From Candidatus Hodarchaeota archaeon (GTDB lineage: Archaea > Asgardarchaeota > Heimdallarchaeia > Hodarchaeales > YT1-039), in NCBI GenBank assembly GCA_016840025.1, contig JAEOTF010000395.1, positions 1 through 39,921 on the forward strand: a DNA stretch of 39,921 bases, in the 5' to 3' direction. The position numbers and the translations under genes were made by a program. The stretch's first letter is position 1, and the number at the start of each line of letters is the position of its first letter. Shown piece by piece: positions 34,399 to 39,921 of this stretch. The notes below the pieces were generated by a model, which was given only the letters and a program-made list of their open reading frames with translations, did no database searches and was not told the origin of the DNA.

Positions 34399-36323
34399 AT
34401 GTGACAACAACAAATTCAAAGGAATATTACAAAAAACTCGGTTTTAAATCGGGAATAGAAATCCATGCTCAATTAGACATAGGGAATAAACTATTTTGTT
34501 CGTGTCCCGCCGTCCTACGAACAGATGAGCCTCATTATTATGTTACACGTTACTTCAGACCTGTTATGGGAGAGATGGGGGTATTTGATAGAGCTTTGTT
34601 AATAGAATATGAAAAAAGACATCAAATTGTTTATGAAGGATACTATGACACTATTTGCACTTATGAACTGGATGAAACCCCGCCATTCCCCATCAATCAG
34701 GTAGCTATTGACAAAATAATTGTTGTAGCGTCCCTCTTAAATATGGCAATCCTTGACGAACTTCATGTTTGCCGTAAAAATTATATTGATGGATCTGTGA
34801 CACCAGGTTATCAACGTACTGCATTGGTGGCCATAGATGGCAAGTTAAACCTAAAAGAATGCAGAAAAGAGCTGGGAATTCAATATATATACCTAGAAGA
34901 AGATGCTGCACGAAAAGACAATGAAAGGACTAAGGGAAAAACGGTTTACTTCCGATTAGACCGTTTAGGATTTCCAATGATTGAAATCGTCACTTCACCT
35001 AACCTTACTAATCCAACAGAAGTTTGTGAAGCAGCCCAACAACTTGGTTTTTTATTGAAGAGTAGTGGTGTAATTAGAAGGGTGTTGGGAGCTATTCGAC
35101 AAGACATCAACGTTTCCATTACAGGGGGAGCACGTGTAGAGTTAAAAGGTTTACAGCATTTAGATATGATCCCAAAAGGAATTGACTTGGAAATTGAGCG
35201 ACAGAAAGCATTGGTAGCGATTTGTGAGGATTTGAGGGTAAAAGGATTATCTAAAAATGATATTGAACTAAAAATCCAAGATTTAACCTATGTTTTCAGG
35301 AAAACAGACTGTAGATTCTTTGCAAAAGCAGTGAAGCGTAAAGAAAAAATCTTTGCTCAAGTTTTACCAAGAATGGAAGGCGTTTTGGGACGTGAAATTC
35401 AACCAAACAAACGATTTGGGACGGAACTTGCAGATCGTGTGAAAATATTCACTAGTTTGCAAGGTTTACTGCATTCGGATGAACAACTTACAAAATACAG
35501 GGTTTCTGAGAAAGAAATCAATGAGATTAAGAAAAAACTGAATATAAAGCCAGGTGATGCCTTTATTCTCGTTTCGGGTGATAGACGTGAATGTGAACGA
35601 GCACTAAATTTTGTTATAGAACGGGTAAAGTTTGCTTTTGATGGTGTCCCTGAAGAAACGCGACATGTGGCAGAAACAGGAGTGTCAACATTCTTGCGAG
35701 AACTCCACGGACGAAGCCGACTTTATCCAGATACGGATTCACCGCCCGTTGTTATTGCTTCAGACAGAATAGAAAACATTCAAGCATCACTCGAAGATCC
35801 ATGGAAAGTTTTAGAGAGATTAAAAACCAAATATAAACTAAGAGAAAGTGATGCTGTAGCTTTAGTTGACACTATGAACGTAGAACTATTTGAGAATGCA
35901 ATTGCGAAGGGAATTACACCAAACGTCATCGTAACTGCGTTAACTCAAACAATAATTGCCCTCAGACGAGAAAAAATTCCAATCGAAAATTTATCTGATG
36001 AACTACTATTAGGAATTTTTGAAGCACTAAATGAGGAACAATTTTCTAAGGAAGCACTTCCTGAGGTAATGACAGCAGTTGCTAACAAGCCTACGCAGGT
36101 ACTCAGCAAAACTATAGCCAGATTAGGTTTAAGTGCTTTATCTCGGGAAGAGTTAGAACAAATAATTGAGAAGGTGTTAGATGAGCGGATAGAATTTCTT
36201 AAAGAACGGGGTGTAGCTGCTCATGGACCTTTAATGGGTATTATCATGAAAGAAGTTCGTGGAAAAGTTGATGGTAAACTAGTAGCGCAAATGCTTAAGA
36301 AAGGAATCAGCAAACGACTGTAA
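34386..36323 (+). CDS. gatE: Glutamyl-tRNA(Gln) amidotransferase subunit E
   Basis: The 645-residue protein has the GatB/E kinase-like core: GFKSGIEIHAQLDIGNKLFC with CSCPAVL, ELDETPPFPIN, YIDGSVTPGYQRT, the EEDAARK block and RLGFPMIEIVTSP, then the GAD insert region (about 270-430) and a C-terminal tail/YqeY helical domain ending in GKLVAQMLKKG. It phosphorylates and amidates Glu-tRNA(Gln). It overlaps gatD; an alternative GTG start lies at 34401, just after the gatD stop. Length is as expected. Archaeal-specific partner of GatD. Confidence 0.93.
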   Translation: MDGLNVTTTNSKEYYKKLGFKSGIEIHAQLDIGNKLFCSCPAVLRTDEPHYYVTRYFRPVMGEMGVFDRALLIEYEKRHQIVYEGYYDTICTYELDETPPFPINQVAIDKIIVVASLLNMAILDELHVCRKNYIDGSVTPGYQRTALVAIDGKLNLKECRKELGIQYIYLEEDAARKDNERTKGKTVYFRLDRLGFPMIEIVTSPNLTNPTEVCEAAQQLGFLLKSSGVIRRVLGAIRQDINVSITGGARVELKGLQHLDMIPKGIDLEIERQKALVAICEDLRVKGLSKNDIELKIQDLTYVFRKTDCRFFAKAVKRKEKIFAQVLPRMEGVLGREIQPNKRFGTELADRVKIFTSLQGLLHSDEQLTKYRVSEKEINEIKKKLNIKPGDAFILVSGDRRECERALNFVIERVKFAFDGVPEETRHVAETGVSTFLRELHGRSRLYPDTDSPPVVIASDRIENIQASLEDPWKVLERLKTKYKLRESDAVALVDTMNVELFENAIAKGITPNVIVTALTQTIIALRREKIPIENLSDELLLGIFEALNEEQFSKEALPEVMTAVANKPTQVLSKTIARLGLSALSREELEQIIEKVLDERIEFLKERGVAAHGPLMGIIMKEVRGKVDGKLVAQMLKKGISKRL

Positions 36324-36388
36324 ATTGTTTTGAATCATGTAATATAATCTTATAACTAAAAATCCTTAATTTAAATGCAGGACTGGAA

Positions 36389-37417
36389 ATGCTCAAAGAA
36401 CTCTTTGTCATTCAAGTTGGAAATCTTATATTCCATTATTCACCTGAAAAAAGTGCAACATTCAGTGATGAGGCTATTCTCTCGGGGGGACTTTTGAGTG
36501 CTATTAATAGTTTTATTAGAGATGCTCGTTCTGATATAGTCGATTCTTTTCAAACCGAACATGAATACTTCCTTTTTTCTAAACTAGGTAAAACAGATAG
36601 AGTTCTTATAGGTGTTTTCGAACGATCAGACCCTGAAAAGATCGCTAGAATGGCCATTGAAAAAATACACCCACTTATTGCTGAATCTAAAATCAATAAG
36701 GATTTAGTTGTTTCAACAGATGACCCAGAAATAGCAGTTTTGGAAAAGAAAATCAGATTAATGACGACTCAGCTTTTTGGTACAGAAGGAGAAAGTATCT
36801 ATATAGAAGAGCTGCTTGAAGGAAGAGGAGATATTCAGATTGGTATTTTAGTAGATGTCGTACAGAAGAAAGAAATCACGCATTATGCTAGACCAACTCC
36901 ACTCTACAAAAAAGAACAAAGCCAAAAGGCACTCCTTCTTTATTCAAACCTCCTACAAGTACTTTCTCGGTTGAAATTAGCGAAATCATTCTCATATTTT
37001 ACTATTTCTTCTAAGGATTATGTTGTTGTTGGTTGTTTAAGTGGAATACTCTATGGGATAGTCACGGGAGTTCTTCAAGTGCCAGAAACACAAGTATTAC
37101 AAGTCGGTGCAAACATGTGCCATCACGAAACAATAAATGATCTTGTTAATATTTATGGTGCTCAACAAGTTAAAAATAAATCAATACTTCAGGCAAACGG
37201 GAGTGTTATTCACCAAGATGGAGAAATGCGGTTAAGTACTGGTGGTATCTTGCTTTCAACTTTAAATAATAATATTGGATCACTATTCAAGTCATTAACT
37301 CGTAAAAAATTCTCGAAATTCAAAGCTGTCACTAATGAAAAAGAGAAAATCCAGCTAATACTTAATCGGAAAGAGTTTAGTGATGATTTCTATCTAGAAA
37401 TAATTCAGTTTGTATAA
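36389..37417 (+). CDS. Protein with longin-like N-terminus and unassigned C-terminal domain
   Basis: The 342-residue product begins LKELFVIQVGNLIFHYSPE, followed by a helix and a strand (EHEYFLFSKLGKTDRVLIGVF) and a helix, in the order of longin-like domains. From about residue 190 a second domain follows, with VVVGCLSGILYGIVTGVLQV and VLQVGANMCHHE, which faintly recalls the V4R (hydrocarbon-binding) fold with its Cys/His near a glycine-rich helix. No signal peptide or membrane helix is evident. It opens a four-gene plus-strand cluster. I do not recognise a named family. Confidence 0.6.
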   Translation: MLKELFVIQVGNLIFHYSPEKSATFSDEAILSGGLLSAINSFIRDARSDIVDSFQTEHEYFLFSKLGKTDRVLIGVFERSDPEKIARMAIEKIHPLIAESKINKDLVVSTDDPEIAVLEKKIRLMTTQLFGTEGESIYIEELLEGRGDIQIGILVDVVQKKEITHYARPTPLYKKEQSQKALLLYSNLLQVLSRLKLAKSFSYFTISSKDYVVVGCLSGILYGIVTGVLQVPETQVLQVGANMCHHETINDLVNIYGAQQVKNKSILQANGSVIHQDGEMRLSTGGILLSTLNNNIGSLFKSLTRKKFSKFKAVTNEKEKIQLILNRKEFSDDFYLEIIQFV

Positions 37418-37509
37418 TTAATGGATGATTACTTTTTTATTAGTAAGTCAATATTTAGTCTTTCATTAATGCGAAGAAAATAATTCTAAATTTAGGAGTT
37501 TGAGGGCCT

Positions 37510-38223
37510 TTGCTTAAGGATCCAAGCACCTTAGATGCTGTATTTCTGTATTTTGGAATTTTAGAAGCATATGATGCAGTTGCATCCGAACTAATTGGTT
37601 CCGATGTTCTAGATGAGCATGTTTTACCCAGAGCAGTCTATTATGGCAAAGAATTTTTACCGACCATCTTTACTGAAGAAAAAGAAGAAGATGAATTAGT
37701 TCCCGAGCTTAAACAGTTCTTTTACAGTTTCAAACAGAAGATGGAACAAGCGAGAGAGGAAGGTACAGGTGAGAAATTTAGTATGGAAGAAATTTGGGAA
37801 CTAAGAGCCCTTATCTTTGCTTATGAAAGCGTCTTCATTGAAATACTTGGGGAAGTAGCGATTAAGAATTATGTTTTTAAGCGAATAGGAGATATACTTG
37901 GCGCTTATCTCCCTGAGATCTTCATATCAGAAGATCTAAGCTTAAAAAATAAATTAGAAGCGTACGCTAAATATCTTAAGGCAAACAAATTCGTAGGTTA
38001 TGCACGAGCCTCAATCAAGGACGACCAAGTTCAAATGGCAGTAAATAAATGCGAATTTGCGCGAATTCATGATTCTGAAGCTTATCGAAATGCTTATGTC
38101 AGATTCTGCCCCTGGGGGATGATTGCATCAGCAATTGTTAGCAGTCATTTTGGTGAAGAAACTTCAATTGACGATTGCTTATTTACTGTAAAGGGAAGTG
38201 TTAGTAAAGTAAGTTCGCATTAG
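37510..38223 (+). CDS. Unknown protein with V4R-like C-terminus
   Basis: The 237-residue product starts at a TTG with a GAGGG site just before it. The N-terminal 140 residues are helical and acidic (EEKEEDELVPELKQ). The C-terminus, KCEFARIHDSEAYRNAYVRF, then CPWGMIASAIVSSHFGEE and DDCLFTVKGS, has the spaced cysteines and small-residue helix of V4R-like or hydrolase-like small-molecule sensor domains, a call made by pattern only. It lies 15 bases before the first membrane protein gene, with a GGAGG site between them, so it is in the same operon and may sense a ligand for the membrane proteins. Confidence 0.55.
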   Translation: MLKDPSTLDAVFLYFGILEAYDAVASELIGSDVLDEHVLPRAVYYGKEFLPTIFTEEKEEDELVPELKQFFYSFKQKMEQAREEGTGEKFSMEEIWELRALIFAYESVFIEILGEVAIKNYVFKRIGDILGAYLPEIFISEDLSLKNKLEAYAKYLKANKFVGYARASIKDDQVQMAVNKCEFARIHDSEAYRNAYVRFCPWGMIASAIVSSHFGEETSIDDCLFTVKGSVSKVSSH

Positions 38224-38238
38224 GAGGAAAAAGGAAAA

Positions 38239-38694
38239 ATGGAGTACTTTGGCTTCGAAAATCTCCAAGTAGCCGAAATAACATTAATTCTTGAGACCTT
38301 AATGTTCGTGTTGATATTTATTGGGTGGCTTTATGGTTCTAGAAGGTTAAATATTTTCTTTCACCATCGAATAGTCTATCCAATAGTCTTCATTAATGCA
38401 GTGGTTATTTATTTTCAGATGATCGCAGGTGGAATTCGGGCTATTGATTTTGGTCTGTTATTGCATCCTTTTGAGGGAACCAATTGGTTAAGGATAGGAC
38501 ATATGTTTCTTGGGGTAACTACAGCGATTTTGGTGTTCACCCTGTTAATAGTTTTCTTCTTGGAACCAGATCTTCCCTTAAAGATATTGAAAAGAGCACG
38601 ACCACTAATGTTTGCCACTCTGATAGCTTGGACAATGAGTTTTATAGTAGGATGTGTACTTTTCATAGATAAATATAGTGATCAATTATTTTGA
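38239..38694 (+). CDS. Four-span membrane protein with conserved-looking histidines
   Basis: The 151-residue product has hydrophobic spans at about 10-32, 44-65, 85-108 and 123-144. Histidines lie at the span edges: His42/His43 before span 2, His76, and His88 in RIGHMFLG at the start of span 3, a pattern like DUF420/cytochrome b561-type di-heme or copper-handling membrane proteins. A strong GGAGG site precedes the ATG. The next gene encodes a second membrane protein 12 bases later. It may bind heme b, but no sequence motif proves it. Confidence 0.6.
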   Translation: MEYFGFENLQVAEITLILETLMFVLIFIGWLYGSRRLNIFFHHRIVYPIVFINAVVIYFQMIAGGIRAIDFGLLLHPFEGTNWLRIGHMFLGVTTAILVFTLLIVFFLEPDLPLKILKRARPLMFATLIAWTMSFIVGCVLFIDKYSDQLF

Positions 38695-38706
38695 GGTGTA
38701 AAATAG

Positions 38707-39312
38707 TTGCCATTTAATCCAGTGGAATTAAATATTGTTTTAGGAATTGTTGGGATGACTTTTGCTTCTGCAAATGCGTATATAGGTCTGCATTACTTTG
38801 TTCTGCGAAAGTATGAAAAAATAAACCCCTTATTCCTCCGTGCACATCATCTCTTTGGAGCAATTGGGACAACTTTCTTTTATATCATTGCTTTTCTGTG
38901 TTTTATGACGTTCCTAGATAGTTGGTCACTTGGATTACCACCAAAAGACCTGGATGTCACATCAAGTTATTTTGTTCACTCATTTGTTGGTTTTATTGCT
39001 GTTCCACTATTTTCACTAAAAGTTATCTTTGGTTATTTCAAACCTGAATATGTCCAGAAAAAAGGTAAACAATTCGGAGTATTCGTGTCATTTGCTTGGT
39101 TAACTGTCTGGAGTACTTCGGTTTGGGATTATTTTTGGCATTCTATTCCAGACTTAGGATTCGATCCCTTCTATCTTGAACCAATATATTTTTCTGAAAT
39201 GCTAATCGTCAGTGCCCTTATTATCTTTCTACTTCCCTTTGTGACTGCTTTGATTCTCTATTTAGCTATTCGTACTATAGTTAAAACCAAAGAAAAAGCA
39301 GAAGAGGAATAG
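38707..39312 (+). CDS. Membrane protein with histidine pairs, partner of the preceding gene
   Basis: The 201-residue product starts at a TTG with a GAGGTG site. It has about five hydrophobic spans (5-28, 45-70, 88-109, 120-140, 160-192). His47/His48 (LRAHHLFGAIGT) and His91 (SYFVHSFVGF) sit in consecutive spans, as in four-helix b-type heme proteins; His29 and His145 are further candidates. A basic tail (RTIVKTKEKAEEE) follows. It directly follows the first membrane protein gene, and both could form one small electron-transfer unit. This is inference from histidine placement. Confidence 0.6.
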   Translation: MPFNPVELNIVLGIVGMTFASANAYIGLHYFVLRKYEKINPLFLRAHHLFGAIGTTFFYIIAFLCFMTFLDSWSLGLPPKDLDVTSSYFVHSFVGFIAVPLFSLKVIFGYFKPEYVQKKGKQFGVFVSFAWLTVWSTSVWDYFWHSIPDLGFDPFYLEPIYFSEMLIVSALIIFLLPFVTALILYLAIRTIVKTKEKAEEE

Positions 39313-39420
39313 AGTATTTGATTAGTTTAATAGAGATTCCATTCCAATTATATCATTATTATAATTATTTAAATTCCTCTTTTGGAATCTAGATACTATT
39401 TCTGATTGTAATGGGGATGT

Positions 39421-39921
39421 TTAAAGCTCCTTAATTTGCTTTGGAGTAAGATCTATTGGTCTTTTATTTGTAAGAAGGCTTAAAATAGAATTTAAGCAAC
39501 TATGTTCTCCATGAACGAGATAAGTGTAAATCTTTTCTCTACCAAAAAGAGATTTACGAATTTGTTTAGCATTGAAGCCCTCTTTAGCTAATTCTCTTAC
39601 TTTAGTGCAATATTCTTCGAGCCATTTAATCCTAGGAGAGATAAATGATTTAACTTCGGTGATCGGTCCACAGTGACCGGTGAAAAGCACAGAAATATCC
39701 ATTTCAGCAATTTTTTGGAGAGATGTTAAAAGTTCAACCGTGTTTTCCCCGATTGAGGAGTCACGTTTCTTTTCAGGGAGTGGAACTGCATCTCCCGTAA
39801 AGAACCATTTTTCTGTAGGTTCATAATATCCAATAGACCCTTTCGTATGACCGGGTAAGGGAATAGTCTGTAGGGTATAATTCTCGGTTGTTATTTGAGA
39901 AGGCACAGACTTTAGGGCTTG
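39421..39921 (-). CDS. Metallo-beta-lactamase-fold hydrolase (partial, C-terminal part)
   Basis: The reading frame stays open to the right edge, so the N-terminal half with the HxHxDH motif lies outside; the GTG at 39906 is not a likely start. The visible part holds later MBL motifs: TIPLPGHTKGSIGYY (third zinc ligand His), WFFTGDAVP (bridging Asp) and LFTGHCGP (last His). After residue 90 there is a helical tail (LEEYCTKVRELAKEGFNAKQ, then IRKSLFGREKIYTYL) as in glyoxalase-II-like and related thioesterases. Substrate unknown. It is convergent with the membrane protein genes. Confidence 0.85.
   Translation of the reverse strand, partial: QALKSVPSQITTENYTLQTIPLPGHTKGSIGYYEPTEKWFFTGDAVPLPEKKRDSSIGENTVELLTSLQKIAEMDISVLFTGHCGPITEVKSFISPRIKWLEEYCTKVRELAKEGFNAKQIRKSLFGREKIYTYLVHGEHSCLNSILSLLTNKRPIDLTPKQIKEL

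Noticed and set aside
38415..38672. Frames of 83 and 62 codons overlapping the first membrane protein gene
   Set aside because: Shadows of the hydrophobic gene, without ribosome sites or recognisable features.
1..39921. tRNA, rRNA genes and CRISPR arrays
   Set aside because: No cloverleaf with a T-arm motif, no rRNA core sequence and no regularly spaced short repeats were seen. A covariance search would be more sensitive for tRNA.

Overview
The window reads as chromosomal DNA of an archaeon, most probably an Asgard (Promethearchaeota) archaeon. The archaeal signs are the GatD/GatE tRNA-dependent amidotransferase pair, TATA-box promoters, an HdrA/Mvh-type hydrogenase module and an AbrB/PIN toxin-antitoxin pair. 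The Asgard assignment is an inference from several small proteins of eukaryotic-like fold in one place: a Roadblock/LC7 protein, two proteins with a longin-like N-terminus and a JAMM protease with an Rpn11-like active-site block. The DNA is AT-rich except for a short GC-rich island near 1.73-2.3 kb. I saw no rRNA, tRNA or CRISPR array.

Layout. 1-918: start of a 2-oxoacid:ferredoxin oxidoreductase operon (delta, then alpha subunit, which runs off the left edge). 1612-2854: trmO, followed by the C-terminal half of a decayed TnpB and then a second, degenerate copy of the trmO 3' end. 2927-4816: PAS histidine kinase. 4979-9543: MoxR ATPase coupled to a VWA protein, a coiled-coil winged-helix protein, a helical protein and a JAMM protease. 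9912-11261: seven-repeat surface protein. 11303-17041: hyuAB operon, a lone AT-rich tyrosine recombinase, and a truncated second hyuB 5' end abutting it. 17141-19931: surface protein, DinB-like protein, MFS transporter. 20017-24686: hdrA-mvhD fusion, mvhG, mvhA. 24880-29949: longin-like protein, radical SAM protein, sugar nucleotidyltransferase, DNA methyltransferase. 30111-32804: Roadblock protein, LarA-like nickel racemase, VapBC. 33013-36323: gatD-gatE. 36389-39312: four same-strand genes encoding two soluble sensor-like proteins and two histidine-bearing membrane proteins. 39421-end: partial MBL-fold hydrolase.

How the genes fit together. The ferredoxin-reducing 2-oxoacid oxidoreductase and the MvhAG-HdrA-MvhD module suggest an anaerobic, ferredoxin- and H2-linked metabolism. 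The hydrogenase and the LarA-like racemase both need nickel. The most unusual structures are the lone integrase next to a sheared hyuB duplicate, the tnpB remnant bracketed by trmO 3' ends, the MoxR/VWA/JAMM neighbourhood, and the 36-39 kb cluster of soluble sensors with histidine-rich membrane proteins. All functional calls come from reading motifs by eye; no database search was run.
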